A stretch of 64,000 nucleotides of DNA from Ferruginibacter lapsinanis (GCF_020783315.1 NZ_CP086063.1:124001-188000), one strand, 5' to 3'. Positions 1 to 9,893 are shown, counted from the first letter of the stretch. The notes: generated from the letters alone by a model not told the origin. Numbers and translations are program-made.

Positions 1-1
1 G

Positions 2-535
2 GCAACAAAAAACTGGGTTATAGACCCCTCACACAGCGAAGTACAATTTAAAATAAAACACCTGATGATAACTAATGTCACGGGTAGTTTTAATATTTTC
101 AATGCGTCTGTTCAAACAGAGAACGAAGACTTCACAAAGGCGGCAATCAGCTTTACTGCGGATGTAAACTCTATCTCAACTGGTAATGAACAAAGAGACG
201 GGCATTTAAAAAGTGCAGACTTTTTTGATGCAGAAAAATTTCCACAAATAAAATTTGTGGCTACCAAATACGAAAATATTGATAATGATGGATCGTATGA
301 ACTATATGGCGATTTCACCATTAAAGATGTAACAAAAAATATCAAATTATCTGTTGAATTTGGCGGTGTTGTTCAGGATGCTTACGGCAATACAAAAGCT
401 GGCTTTACCATTAATGGTAAGATCAACCGTAAAGATTTTGGATTAACATGGAATGCAGTTACCGAAGCAGGTGGTGTAGTGGTAAGTGATGAAGTAAGAT
501 TGATAGCAGAAATTCAATTGATAGAACAACAATAG
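2..535 (+). CDS. YceI family protein (5' end outside window)
   Basis: The reading frame is open from the first bases of the window, so the true start lies upstream; the visible 177 residues begin with WVIDPSHSEVQFKIKH, the conserved opening of YceI-like lipid-binding beta-barrels. Further family features are the DGHLKSADFFDAEKFPQIKF segment and the FTIKDVTKNIKL strand. Known members form a lipocalin-like barrel that binds a polyisoprenoid or other lipid, often periplasmic; no signal peptide can be judged because the N-terminus is missing. The stop is followed by a hairpin terminator. The family call is firm, the ligand unknown. Confidence 0.9.
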   Translation, partial: ATKNWVIDPSHSEVQFKIKHLMITNVTGSFNIFNASVQTENEDFTKAAISFTADVNSISTGNEQRDGHLKSADFFDAEKFPQIKFVATKYENIDNDGSYELYGDFTIKDVTKNIKLSVEFGGVVQDAYGNTKAGFTINGKINRKDFGLTWNAVTEAGGVVVSDEVRLIAEIQLIEQQ

Positions 536-557
536 TACAGTTAGGTTATGGTTAAGA

Positions 558-590
558 AGGCGGGATCTCAGAAAGATTCCGCTCTTTTTA
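558..590 (+). terminator. Intrinsic terminator of the YceI gene
   Basis: A hairpin with arms GCGGGATCT (560-568) and AGATTCCGC (574-582), one G-U pair, is followed by TCTTTTTA. It lies 22 bases after the YceI stop and runs into the last codons of the convergent SET-domain gene. Confidence 0.75.
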
Positions 591-971
591 TTTTGCATCA
601 AACCATATCTTGGTAGCATCATCCCAATCTCCATTGTAATTGATCGTTAGCTCTTCCCCGTTTTCGATTGCTCTTACGGTTTGTATAAATATCACCTCGT
701 CTTCATAGTCCATTATATAATCGCAATTACTTTTATAACTATGATTGTACATTGGTATCAATCCCAAAGCCATACAACATTGGTCTTTACCTTTTCCCCA
801 GTCAAAAATATAATCATGTAATAATGTTTTATCAAGATGCTCTTTATCAGCTTTACTCATCACTATCACCGGAGATATCTCTATCACTGTATCTGCAGGA
901 ATTCTTTCTTTAGTAAATACCCCTCTTCCCATGTTTGCTGTTTGCCGTAAATACAAGTAAGGTTTTATCAT
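588..971 (-). CDS. Small SET-domain protein (possible lysine methyltransferase)
   Basis: A 127-residue protein that is almost only a SET domain. GRGVFTKERIPADTVI matches the N-terminal SET motif, MYNHSYKSNC is the conserved N-H-S AdoMet-binding segment, and ENGEELTINYNGDW matches the ELT.NY catalytic segment with its Tyr. Known SET proteins transfer methyl groups from AdoMet to lysine; bacterial free-standing members are poorly characterised, so the substrate is unknown. It is convergent with the YceI gene and divergent from mgtE. A TAAATTTG -7-like box on the minus strand at 1021-1028 could be its promoter, but no -33 partner was found. Confidence 0.8.
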   Translation of the reverse strand: MIKPYLYLRQTANMGRGVFTKERIPADTVIEISPVIVMSKADKEHLDKTLLHDYIFDWGKGKDQCCMALGLIPMYNHSYKSNCDYIMDYEDEVIFIQTVRAIENGEELTINYNGDWDDATKIWFDAK

Positions 972-1042
972 AACAATTAATTAAAGTTAAATAGAGTAAA
1001 TTGCGCTGAATTCATCGTTACAAATTTAAGCACAACATTGTC

Positions 1043-2449
1043 ATGTCGTTAGAGATAGAAGAAATATCGATACAGCAACAGTTTGAGGAAGTAATTGCCT
1101 CAGAAGATAAACTGAAGATCCAGGAGTTTCTGAATCATCAGAATATCAGTGATGTTGCCGAATTGATATACGAAAATGAAGATTATGAAACCCAAATAGT
1201 TAGTCATCTTTCTTTGCACAGAGCTGCCAGTGTTTTTAAGATACTTGAGCTCTCAACTCAAAAAAGAATTATCAAACATCTTCCCGCATTTACGACAGCA
1301 GAATTATTGAACGAACTTCCTGCGGATGACCGTACAGCTTTCTTAAGTGAATTACCTGGCAGTGCAGTGAGAGAATTGGTAAAAGCATTGAATCCCGATG
1401 AAAGAAAGGTAACCTTATCTCTTTTGGGATACCCCGAAGGAAGTGTAGGAAGACTGATGACCCCTGATTACATTTACGTGTACGAAAATGATACCGTAGA
1501 AGATGTATTAAACACTATCAGGAAATATGCTAAGAACAGCGAGACAATCGATGTGATTTATGTAATCGATAAAAAAGGAGAATTGCTGGATGATATTCGC
1601 ATTAAGGATTTTATTATGGCTACTCCTGATAAAAAGGTGAATGAATTAATGGACGGCCGCTTCATTACCTTACATGCCGATGATGACCAGGAAGTAGCAA
1701 ACGAAGCATTTAAAATGAACAATCGTGTGGCTTTGCCTGTGGTAAGCAAAACCAATAAACTATTGGGTATTGTTACTATCGATGATGTGTTGTGGGTAGC
1801 TAATGAAGAATTTAGTGAGGATATGCAGAAAATGGGGGGAACCGAGGCATTGGATGAACCCTATCTTGATACACCATTTTTTAAATTGGTAAAGAAAAGG
1901 GCAGGGTGGCTGGTAGTATTGTTCTTAGGAGAATTTTTAACAGCATCTGCTTTAGCATTTTTCAATGATGAAATAGCTAAAGCGACCGTCTTGGTAATGT
2001 TCATGCCATTAATCGCCTCCAGCGGTGGTAACAGTGGTTCACAGGCTTCTACACTAATTATTCAGTCAATGGCAGTAGGTGAAATAACCGTAGCAGATTG
2101 GTGGCGAATTATGCGTCGAGAAATTTTGAGCGGCTTTACTTTGGGAAGTATCTTAGGCATCATTGGTTTTTTCAGAATCTGCCTGTGGCATAGTTTAATG
2201 GCGCATGGCATCATGCAGGATCTTTATGGTGTTCATTGGTTTTTAATTGCCATAAGTGTTGGCATATCGCTTATAGGAGTAGTATTGTGGGGATCAGTGA
2301 CCGGTTCAATGCTACCGCTTTTATTAAAAAAATTAGGAGCAGACCCTGCGGTTTCATCAGCGCCATTTGTAGCAACGCTGGTGGATGTAACGGGTCTGAT
2401 TATTTATTTCTCAGTGGCTTACCTGTTCTTAAAAGGTATTTTACTGTAA
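1043..2449 (+). CDS. mgtE: Magnesium transporter MgtE
   Basis: This 468-residue protein has the full MgtE layout: an acidic N-terminal superhelical domain (about 10-130), a CBS-domain pair (about 137-255), a linking helix, and five membrane segments from about 288 on. The pore signature SSGGNSGSQAST is at 326-337 and SAPFVATLVDVTG lies near the C-terminus. Known MgtE channels are dimeric inner-membrane Mg2+ channels whose cytosolic domains close the gate when Mg2+ is abundant. It lies 96 bases upstream of glmS in the same direction and may be co-transcribed; no terminator is visible between them. Confidence 0.95.
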   Translation: MSLEIEEISIQQQFEEVIASEDKLKIQEFLNHQNISDVAELIYENEDYETQIVSHLSLHRAASVFKILELSTQKRIIKHLPAFTTAELLNELPADDRTAFLSELPGSAVRELVKALNPDERKVTLSLLGYPEGSVGRLMTPDYIYVYENDTVEDVLNTIRKYAKNSETIDVIYVIDKKGELLDDIRIKDFIMATPDKKVNELMDGRFITLHADDDQEVANEAFKMNNRVALPVVSKTNKLLGIVTIDDVLWVANEEFSEDMQKMGGTEALDEPYLDTPFFKLVKKRAGWLVVLFLGEFLTASALAFFNDEIAKATVLVMFMPLIASSGGNSGSQASTLIIQSMAVGEITVADWWRIMRREILSGFTLGSILGIIGFFRICLWHSLMAHGIMQDLYGVHWFLIAISVGISLIGVVLWGSVTGSMLPLLLKKLGADPAVSSAPFVATLVDVTGLIIYFSVAYLFLKGILL

Positions 2450-2545
2450 TTTATAAAAGGCGTATTTCCTCTTTTTTTACTATTTTGCAAGATAAACTAC
2501 GCCTGAGTTCACTTAACTGCCGTACTGGGCTAAAAAAATATAATT

Positions 2546-4381
2546 ATGTGTGGAATAGTTGGATATACGGGGCACAGAGAAGCCTACCCTATTGTAATTA
2601 AAGGCTTAAAACGTTTAGAATACCGAGGATACGATAGTACTGGTGTAGCATTGATGAACGGTGCATTAAAAGTATATAAAAAGAAAGGCCGCGTTGCCGA
2701 TCTGGAAGAATCTGTAGTTGGCAAAGATATGCACGCTCACATTGGTATCGGGCACACTCGTTGGGCCACACATGGTGAGCCAAGTGATAGAAATGCACAC
2801 CCTCACTCTTCTGCCAGCGGTAAATTAGCTATGATCCACAATGGTATCATTGAAAACTATGCTCAGATAAAAAAAGAGCTGATTAATAAAGGATACACAT
2901 TTACAAGTGATACTGACACAGAGGTTCTGCTGAATTTTATTGAGGATATTAAGAATAATAACAACTGTAATTTAGAAGAAGCTACAAGAATTGCATTAAA
3001 AAGGATTACAGGAGCTTATTGTATCCTATTGATTGATGAAGATGACCCTGAAACTATTATTGCTGCAAGAAAAGGAAGTCCCCTGGTAATTGGCGTTGGT
3101 AAGGGAGAACATTTTTTAGGAAGTGATGCCACCCCGATGTTAGAGTACACAAAAGAGGTAGTATATGTAAATGATTACGAATTAGCAATCGTAAAACCGG
3201 ATGAATTAATACTTAAGAATCTGGGTAATGAGAAGGTAACTCCGTTCATTACCAAACTTGATATGGAATTAGCGGCTATTGAAAAAGGCGGCTATGAACA
3301 TTTTATGTTAAAAGAAATTTTTGAACAACCCAGCACTATACATGACTGCTTACGTGGAAGGTTAGACGCTGCTGCAGGAACCATTACCATGAGTGGTATC
3401 CAAAATAATATAGAGGCATTTAAACAAGCCAACCGTATTATTATTTTGGCTTGCGGTACCAGCTGGCATGCCGGTTTGGTAGCCGAATATGTAATTGAAG
3501 AATTATGCAGGATCCCTGTGGAAGTTGAATACGCATCAGAATTCAGATACAGAAATCCTATCATCAATAAAGGAGATATCATTATTGCTATTTCACAAAG
3601 TGGCGAAACGGCTGATACACTAGTAGCGATTGAAAATGCTAAACAACAAGGTGCTGTGATCTTTGGTATTGTAAATGTGGTAGGCTCATCTATTGCACGT
3701 ATCAGTGACGGCGGTGCTTATACACATGCCGGTCCTGAAATTGGTGTAGCTTCAACAAAAGCATTTACCGGACAATTAGCGGTTATAGCCATGATGGCAT
3801 TAAAGATCGCTAAAGAAAAAAATACGATCAGCCATGATCGCTATTCAGCTTTATTGTATGAATTAGAAGCTGTTCCTGAAAAAGTAGATGCATTGTTAAA
3901 AAGTGCCGACCAGATTAAAGCTATAGCAGAAAAATATAAAGGAGCAAGCGACGCTTTATTTTTAGGCAGAGGCTACAACTTCCCTATTGCTCTTGAAGGT
4001 GCTTTAAAATTAAAAGAGATCAGTTACATACATGCAGAAGGATATCCTGCTGCCGAAATGAAACATGGTCCTATTGCATTGGTAGATGAGAATTTGCCTG
4101 TAATATTTGTAGCTACCAAAGATAGCTACCACGAAAAGATAGTAAGTAATATCCAGGAGATCAAAGCCAGAAAGGGTAAAGTAATTGCTATCATAACAGA
4201 AGGCGATGAAGTTATCCCTGGATTAGCTGATGATGTATATTATGTGCCATCAGCTGATGAATTGATAGCACCATTATTAAGTTGTATTCCTTTACAATTA
4301 CTTTCTTACTATGTTGGTATTGCAAAAGGAGTTGACGTTGATAAACCAAGAAACCTGGCAAAAAGTGTTACTGTAGAATAA
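2546..4381 (+). CDS. glmS: Glutamine--fructose-6-phosphate aminotransferase (isomerizing)
   Basis: The 611-residue protein starts MCGIVGYTG; Cys2 (after Met removal) is the nucleophile of the class II glutaminase domain (about 1-220), which also shows HTRWATHG and HPHSS. Two SIS isomerase domains follow (about 290-420 with CGTSWHAG and SQSGETADT, and about 460-595), and the C-terminus DKPRNLAKSVTVE is the conserved family tail. It makes glucosamine-6-phosphate from fructose-6-phosphate and glutamine, the first step to UDP-GlcNAc for peptidoglycan and LPS. No glmS ribozyme is evident in the 96-base upstream gap. A strong terminator follows. Confidence 0.98.
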   Translation: MCGIVGYTGHREAYPIVIKGLKRLEYRGYDSTGVALMNGALKVYKKKGRVADLEESVVGKDMHAHIGIGHTRWATHGEPSDRNAHPHSSASGKLAMIHNGIIENYAQIKKELINKGYTFTSDTDTEVLLNFIEDIKNNNNCNLEEATRIALKRITGAYCILLIDEDDPETIIAARKGSPLVIGVGKGEHFLGSDATPMLEYTKEVVYVNDYELAIVKPDELILKNLGNEKVTPFITKLDMELAAIEKGGYEHFMLKEIFEQPSTIHDCLRGRLDAAAGTITMSGIQNNIEAFKQANRIIILACGTSWHAGLVAEYVIEELCRIPVEVEYASEFRYRNPIINKGDIIIAISQSGETADTLVAIENAKQQGAVIFGIVNVVGSSIARISDGGAYTHAGPEIGVASTKAFTGQLAVIAMMALKIAKEKNTISHDRYSALLYELEAVPEKVDALLKSADQIKAIAEKYKGASDALFLGRGYNFPIALEGALKLKEISYIHAEGYPAAEMKHGPIALVDENLPVIFVATKDSYHEKIVSNIQEIKARKGKVIAIITEGDEVIPGLADDVYYVPSADELIAPLLSCIPLQLLSYYVGIAKGVDVDKPRNLAKSVTVE

Positions 4382-4405
4382 TAAAAAATAAAACAATATT
4401 TATAC

Positions 4406-4436
4406 AATGGCCCGTTTTTTACGGGTCATTTTTTAC
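4406..4436 (+). terminator. Intrinsic terminator of glmS
   Basis: A hairpin ATGGCCCGT / ACGGGTCAT (4407-4415 and 4421-4429, one G-U pair, five-T loop) is followed by a run of T. It sits 25 bases after the glmS stop. Confidence 0.85.
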
Positions 4437-4509
4437 GTAACCACCTTCTAAATATTCATTGTGTTTGTATTACCTAAAACAGTAGTTTTGATGTAAACGA
4501 TTTGTAATA

Positions 4510-5100
4510 ATGCCCGGAAACAATACTCTTTTACTGGAATACATACAAAAAACATTTCCCATCTCTACTAATAAAGCAGAAGAAATTGCAGCTCGTTTTA
4601 CAGAAAAAATAATTCGTAAGAATGATTACTTTTTGGTAGAAGGAAAAATATGTAAAGAATTTTGCTTTTTAGAAACGGGTTTTGCATGGTCATCTACCCA
4701 TGATATCAAAGGCAATAATATTACCACTAACTTTTACTCCGACAAACAAGTTGTATGTGAATTATTTTCTTTCTTCAAACAGATTCCCAGTAAAGAAAAT
4801 TTCCAGGCTATTACTGATTGCCACATATGGTGTATCACTTTTGATGAATTACAGATCGCTTTTCATTCTATGCCCGAGTTTCGGGAATTTGGCAGATCAA
4901 TGCTGGTAAGTGCTTATGCTGATCTGAAACAAAGAATGTTATCTATGCTGCATAATACTGCCGAAGAACGCTATAGTCTTTTAATAGAGCATAGTCCGGA
5001 TATATTCCAGAATGCTCCATTAAAAAACATTGCCTCCTATCTTGGGGTCACCAATACTTCCTTAAGCAGGATCAGGAAAGAGTTTGCAAAAAAAATATAA
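4510..5100 (+). CDS. Crp/Fnr family transcriptional regulator
   Basis: A 196-residue protein with an N-terminal cyclic-nucleotide-binding-like fold (about 15-130, IIRKNDYFLVEGKICKEFCF typical of the Bacteroidetes members that usually lack the cAMP-binding Arg) and a C-terminal winged helix-turn-helix (about 165-196, NIASYLGVTNTSLSRIRKEF). Such regulators are common in Bacteroidota and often control the next genes; here a ClC channel and an HPP protein follow in the same direction, the ClC reading frame opening only about 80 bases downstream. A TAGTTTTG -7-like box at 4483-4490 precedes the ATG at a suitable distance. Effector unknown. Confidence 0.9.
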   Translation: MPGNNTLLLEYIQKTFPISTNKAEEIAARFTEKIIRKNDYFLVEGKICKEFCFLETGFAWSSTHDIKGNNITTNFYSDKQVVCELFSFFKQIPSKENFQAITDCHIWCITFDELQIAFHSMPEFREFGRSMLVSAYADLKQRMLSMLHNTAEERYSLLIEHSPDIFQNAPLKNIASYLGVTNTSLSRIRKEFAKKI

Positions 5101-5178
5101 GAATTACATTATTTGCCAAATGGCAACTTTTATCCAAAGTATCAGACAGAACTTTGCTGCTCATTTATTAGCACGTTA

Positions 5179-7101
5179 ATGTCAAAACATAGTATGAGGG
5201 ATACTCCTATTCCTGTTTCAATTTCCTTAACCGAAACGTTAGAGGCAGAAAATATTTATCCCAGGCAGATAAGGGATAAAAAAAGAATTATTACTATTGC
5301 CTTATTGGCTATAGGCATTGCTGTGCTTACCAGCCTGCTGGCAAAAGTGCTGGTATCATTGATCAACCTGGTAACAAATATTTCTTTTCATGGAAATTTT
5401 TCTATTACACATGTAAGTCCTTTAGGCAACACATTGGGTGTTTGGGTAATAGTGATCCCTGTCATTGGAGGCATCATCGTAGGCCTTATGGCCTTGTATG
5501 GTTCTAAGGCAATCCGTGGTCATGGTATCCCCGAAGCAATGGAGCAGATACTAACAAATCAAAGTAAAATAAAACCAACCATCACTTATTTAAAACCGAT
5601 CTCAGCAGCAATCGCTATCGGAACCGGTGGCCCCTTTGGTGCCGAAGGTCCCATAATTGCTACAGGAGGGGCATTGGGTTCTACCATCGGGCAACTATTA
5701 AAAATAACTCACAACGAAAGAAAAATATTATTAGCAGCCGGGGCTACAGCCGGGATGTCGGCAATTTTCGGAAGCCCTGTTGCTGCAGTATTCTTAGCTA
5801 TTGAATTATTATTGTTTGAGTTCTCTCCCCGATCGATCATACCCGTAGCACTTGCCTGTATAACCGGTGCTGCCGGGCATTATTTGTTGTTTGAAAAAGG
5901 GCCCGTCTTTCCGCTCATTGTAACTATTCAGGCAGCATCTAATACGGCTATTTTTTCTTATAGTATTATTGGTATTACGATCGGATTACTTGCTGTTGGT
6001 GTTACAAAGTCTGTTTATTTCATCGAAGATTTATTCGAAAAAATTCCGATACACTGGATGTGGTGGCCGGCAATTGGCGGCATTGCAGTTGGCACAGTAG
6101 GCTATTTTAATCCTCACACATTGGGAGTAGGTTATGAGAATATCACCAATATCATATCCGGCACTCTTCCTGTTCAAATTGTTTTGTCATTGTGTATATT
6201 AAAATTTATTTCCTGGGCTATTGCATTGGGCAGCGGCACTTCAGGCGGTACATTGGCTCCACTACTTACCATCGGCGCTGCTACGGGACTGTTAGTAGGT
6301 GCTCTTATTCTCCATTTCTTCCCTTCCTCAGGAATATCCATTTCACTAGCTGCACTTGTAGGTATGGCTGCTATGTTTGCCGGAGCTTCCAGAGCCTTGC
6401 TTACCTCTATCATTTTTGCATTAGAAACTACCGGACAGACCAATGCATTACTGCCATTATTGGCAGCCTGCACCGCAGCCTATTTTGTTTCTTTCTTTTT
6501 GATGAAGAATACCATCATGACAGAAAAAATTGGAAGAAGAGGCGTAAGCACACCAGATTCTTACGAACCCGATATATTGGAAAGAAAAACTGTTGCCGAT
6601 GTTCTGAATGAAAATGCTACGCTACTGAGTGAAGAAAACACGATCGAGGAAATTAGAACATGGTTAAAAACAGAAGAGACGATCAACAATAATTATTTTA
6701 TTGTGATTAGTGCTGAGAATACATTTAAAGGAATTATCAGTACATCAGACCTGCTAAGTACCGGGCATATACCTGCCGACCCGATAGGATCATTGATCAA
6801 ACAAAAACATACAGCCATTTACCTCGACAGCAGCCTGAGAGCTGCGGTAGAAAAAATGGCAGAAGAAAACATTGATGTATTACCAGTTGTTGCTACTTCC
6901 AACGATATTATCGGAGTAGTATCTTATAAAGATATTATTACTGCTTATAAACATGGTAAAGATGAACATGAAAAAAAGTCTCCACATATTTCTTTACGAA
7001 ACTATGGACTTACTGTTTTAGTACACGGTAAGAGATTGATAAAAGCGGTTACAAGAAAAAATAATAATCAAGTATACAATCGTTTTGAAGAAAAAAATTA
7101 A
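5179..7101 (+). CDS. ClC-type chloride channel/antiporter with CBS domains
   Basis: A multi-pass membrane protein of the ClC family. ClC selectivity motifs are present: GHGIP (about residue 114, variant of GSGIP), GAEGP (about 154, with the gating Glu of GREGP) and GGTLAP (variant of GxFxP). A CBS-domain pair occupies roughly the last 150 residues. Known members conduct Cl- or exchange Cl- for H+. The frame is open further up to a TTG at 5113, but ATG 5179 is chosen (640 residues); ATG 5194 is also possible. The 3' end overlaps the HPP gene by 17 bases, indicating translational coupling. Confidence 0.92.
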   Translation: MSKHSMRDTPIPVSISLTETLEAENIYPRQIRDKKRIITIALLAIGIAVLTSLLAKVLVSLINLVTNISFHGNFSITHVSPLGNTLGVWVIVIPVIGGIIVGLMALYGSKAIRGHGIPEAMEQILTNQSKIKPTITYLKPISAAIAIGTGGPFGAEGPIIATGGALGSTIGQLLKITHNERKILLAAGATAGMSAIFGSPVAAVFLAIELLLFEFSPRSIIPVALACITGAAGHYLLFEKGPVFPLIVTIQAASNTAIFSYSIIGITIGLLAVGVTKSVYFIEDLFEKIPIHWMWWPAIGGIAVGTVGYFNPHTLGVGYENITNIISGTLPVQIVLSLCILKFISWAIALGSGTSGGTLAPLLTIGAATGLLVGALILHFFPSSGISISLAALVGMAAMFAGASRALLTSIIFALETTGQTNALLPLLAACTAAYFVSFFLMKNTIMTEKIGRRGVSTPDSYEPDILERKTVADVLNENATLLSEENTIEEIRTWLKTEETINNNYFIVISAENTFKGIISTSDLLSTGHIPADPIGSLIKQKHTAIYLDSSLRAAVEKMAEENIDVLPVVATSNDIIGVVSYKDIITAYKHGKDEHEKKSPHISLRNYGLTVLVHGKRLIKAVTRKNNNQVYNRFEEKN

Positions 7102-7633
7102 ACGTACTTACAGGGTTACAAAATATGTGGTGTATAAACAAACACTTATTGACCCTTCAGATCATTTTTGGACATTTATCGGTGCATTTTTAGGCATTAG
7201 TTGTATTGGGCTTTTACAGAGCATACAATTAACTCAAAGTGACAACTTGTTTTTAATAGGCTCGTTTGGAGCATCTGCCGTATTGATATTTGGCTCAACT
7301 GATAGTCCTCTTGCACAACCAAGAAATCTTATAGGAGGTCATTTGATCTGTGCCATCATAGGTGTAACTTTTCATAAGCTAATACCTGATATTACCTGGC
7401 TTGCCGCAGCCCTTTCTGTTTCACTTGCCATTGTATTGATGCAGATCACTAAAACGATGCACCCTCCAGGTGGCGCAACCGCATTGATTGCCAACATAGG
7501 CAGTATCAAAATAAAAACGCTGGGGTATGGATATGTACTTTCGCCGGTATTAACAGGCGTATTGTTACTTTTTATTGTAGCAGTGATCGTAAACAATATC
7601 CCCACCAACAGAAAATACCCAAGCAGGGAATAA
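7085..7633 (+). CDS. HPP family integral membrane protein
   Basis: The 182-residue protein has four or more hydrophobic segments and the family signature MHPPGGATALIA with the HPP triad. The assigned start is a TTG inside the ClC gene (17-base overlap); no in-frame ATG precedes the first membrane segment, so a TTG or a GTG at about 7127 must be used. HPP proteins in cyanobacteria and chloroplasts have been linked to nitrite transport, but most bacterial members are uncharacterised, so substrate is not assigned. Its tight overlap with the ClC gene suggests a joint anion-related function (inference). Confidence 0.88.
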   Translation: MKKKIKRTYRVTKYVVYKQTLIDPSDHFWTFIGAFLGISCIGLLQSIQLTQSDNLFLIGSFGASAVLIFGSTDSPLAQPRNLIGGHLICAIIGVTFHKLIPDITWLAAALSVSLAIVLMQITKTMHPPGGATALIANIGSIKIKTLGYGYVLSPVLTGVLLLFIVAVIVNNIPTNRKYPSRE

Positions 7634-7658
7634 GTTAGTGTGACTTATCTATACACAG

Positions 7659-7673
7659 TTAGGGTAACCCTAA
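7659..7673. repeat. Short inverted repeat upstream of the DUF4954 gene
   Basis: TTAGGGT (7659-7665) and ACCCTAA (7667-7673) flank one base. It lies in the 141-base gap after the HPP gene with no T-run, so an operator is as likely as a terminator. No protein partner can be named. Confidence 0.35.
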
Positions 7674-7774
7674 TCTCGTAGTTGGTAGCCATACCAAATC
7701 AGTACCACTCTCCCATAAGAAAAGTTTATATTCAGGGAAATTTACTACTTTAGACCCTCATTATCTTTTAAGCA

Positions 7775-9892
7775 ATGAACATTATTAAGAAGCAACCTCT
7801 AAGTCAACTCGGATACAATTTCATTGAGCCCCAATATATACCAAAAGGAAAAGACGAATACCATCTTCGTAATTTACAAAGAGACAAAACAGTAAAATAC
7901 AGAAAACTGAATGCACTTGAAATTCAGGTATTGGTTCGCAACAGAAATACTTCAGACGATTGGAATAAAATTTTTGTTTCAGAGTCCTTCAACCCTGAGT
8001 TGGTAAAAAATTGCCAGTTTTATGGCATCATCAGAATCGGTAAACTGGAATCTCTTTACCTGGAATTCCATAATCTAAGAATGCCGGTGGGCTTATATAA
8101 CAGCACAATAATCAGCTCGGATTTTGGTGACAATGTATGTATCGATAATGTGAATTGCCTAAGTCGTTATATCATCGGCAATGAAGTAATGATCGCCAAT
8201 GTAAACGAGCTGGCTACAACCGATAAAGCAAAATTCGGTAATGGTATTTTAACCGATGGAGAAGAAGAGAGGAGCAGAGTATGGATGGAATTATGTAATG
8301 AAAACGGAGGCCGGAAAGTTATACTGTTTGACGGTATGCTTACAGGTGACGCATATTTATGGAGCAGATACAGAAGTGATACTGCATTAATGAATAAGTT
8401 TAAAAGTTTTACAGAAAACAAATTTGATACGAAAAGAGGGTATTACGGAAAGATACAAGACAGAACAGTGATCAAAAATTGTAAGATCATTAAAGATGTA
8501 ATGATTGGTTCTGATGCATATTTGAAAGGAGCTAATAAACTTAAAAATCTTACCATCAACAGTGATAGAGAAAGAACCACTCAGATAGGTGAAGGTTGCG
8601 AAATTGTGAACGGCATCATTGGTTTTGGTTGCCGGATATTTTACGGTGTTAAAGCCGTACGTTTTGTGATGGCATCTCACTCACAATTAAAATATGGAGC
8701 AAGATTATTGAATTCTTATCTGGGCAATAACTCAACTATTTCCTGTTGTGAAGTACTGAACTCTTTAATATTTCCTGCACACGAACAACATCATAATAAT
8801 TCTTTTTTGTGTGCTTCTTTAATAATGGGACAAAGCAATATGGCCGCAGGGGCTACTATCGGAAGCAACCATAACAGCAGAGCGGCAGATGGTGAAATTA
8901 TTGCCGGACGTGGCTTCTGGCCGGGGTTGTGTGTAAGCCTTAAACACAATTCTAAATTTGCTTCATTCTGTATCATTGCCAAAGGAGATTTTCCTGCCGA
9001 AATAAATATACCGATCCCGTTTAGTTTAATTGGTAATGATGTAAGCAAAGATAATCTGGTTGTAATACCGGGTTATTGGTTCATGTACAACATGTATGCC
9101 CTGGTTCGTAATTCCAGAAAATATGTAGACAGGGACCGCCGCACTGAAAAGATCCAACTGATCGAATATAATTTTTTAGCCCCCGACACAATCAACGAAT
9201 TATTTGACGGTTTAAAATTATTAGAAAAATTAAAACCTGATGCCAGTGGCACTGCAGAAGTTGCCAATTGGGAAAACACCGACAGAAAAACATTGATCCT
9301 AAAAGTACCAAAAGCTATTGAAGTTTTTAAAGAAGTGATCCAATATTATGGTGTAACAGAAATATTGAATCATATTGAAAAAAATCGTGTAAAAAGTTTT
9401 GATGACCTGAAGAAAAGCCTTTCGGCTAAAATAGAACGAACAGAATGGCTGAATATCGGCGGACAATTAATTCAAAAAACTTCTGTAGAAAACTTAAAAA
9501 TTTCAATTAAAAAAGATAAAATAAAAAACTGGGATGAAGTGCATACTTTCTATCGTAAAGAAGGTGCCGCCTATGCTAATAACAAATTGAATCATGCATA
9601 CACCTCTCTGCTGGAAATACTTCATATCACTCCAAAGCAATTTACTGCAGCGCTTTTTAAACAATTATTACTTGAGGTATTGAAAACACAGGAATGGATG
9701 TGTAAGGGTATTTATAACAGCAGGGCAAAAGATTACAGCAATCCATTCCGTAAAATGGTGTATGAGACCAACGAAGAAATGAATAAAGTTATCGGCCGCT
9801 TAGAAGACAATACATTTATTCAGGAGCAGATGGCTGAATTAGATACAATGACCAAACAAATAAAATCTCTCATAAGAAAATTTAAACTGTAA
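7775..9892 (+). CDS. DUF4954 family protein (left-handed beta-helix-like)
   Basis: A 705-residue soluble protein resembling the Bacteroidetes family DUF4954. The N-terminal two thirds are rich in isoleucine/valine-spaced hexapeptide-like turns (for example IGSDAYLKGANKLKN, IGEGCEIVNGIIGFG, AAGATIGSNHNSR), as in left-handed beta-helix acyl- and nucleotidyltransferases; the C-terminal third is charged and probably helical. No signal peptide. The function of the family is unknown; the hexapeptide-like core suggests sugar-nucleotide or acyltransferase chemistry (inference). A parvulin gene starts one base after its stop, so the two are one operon. Confidence 0.7.
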   Translation: MNIIKKQPLSQLGYNFIEPQYIPKGKDEYHLRNLQRDKTVKYRKLNALEIQVLVRNRNTSDDWNKIFVSESFNPELVKNCQFYGIIRIGKLESLYLEFHNLRMPVGLYNSTIISSDFGDNVCIDNVNCLSRYIIGNEVMIANVNELATTDKAKFGNGILTDGEEERSRVWMELCNENGGRKVILFDGMLTGDAYLWSRYRSDTALMNKFKSFTENKFDTKRGYYGKIQDRTVIKNCKIIKDVMIGSDAYLKGANKLKNLTINSDRERTTQIGEGCEIVNGIIGFGCRIFYGVKAVRFVMASHSQLKYGARLLNSYLGNNSTISCCEVLNSLIFPAHEQHHNNSFLCASLIMGQSNMAAGATIGSNHNSRAADGEIIAGRGFWPGLCVSLKHNSKFASFCIIAKGDFPAEINIPIPFSLIGNDVSKDNLVVIPGYWFMYNMYALVRNSRKYVDRDRRTEKIQLIEYNFLAPDTINELFDGLKLLEKLKPDASGTAEVANWENTDRKTLILKVPKAIEVFKEVIQYYGVTEILNHIEKNRVKSFDDLKKSLSAKIERTEWLNIGGQLIQKTSVENLKISIKKDKIKNWDEVHTFYRKEGAAYANNKLNHAYTSLLEILHITPKQFTAALFKQLLLEVLKTQEWMCKGIYNSRAKDYSNPFRKMVYETNEEMNKVIGRLEDNTFIQEQMAELDTMTKQIKSLIRKFKL

Positions 9893-9893
9893 T

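Noticed and set aside
2450..2545. glmS ribozyme upstream of glmS
   Set aside because: The gap is only 96 bases and shows none of the ribozyme core; such ribozymes are not typical of this phylum.
2236..2601. Plus-strand ORF of 121 residues spanning the end of mgtE and start of glmS
   Set aside because: It lies in another frame of two certain genes, and its composition is not protein-like.
5113..5178. Longer ClC start at TTG 5113
   Set aside because: The added 22 residues are not conserved-looking and an ATG follows at 5179.
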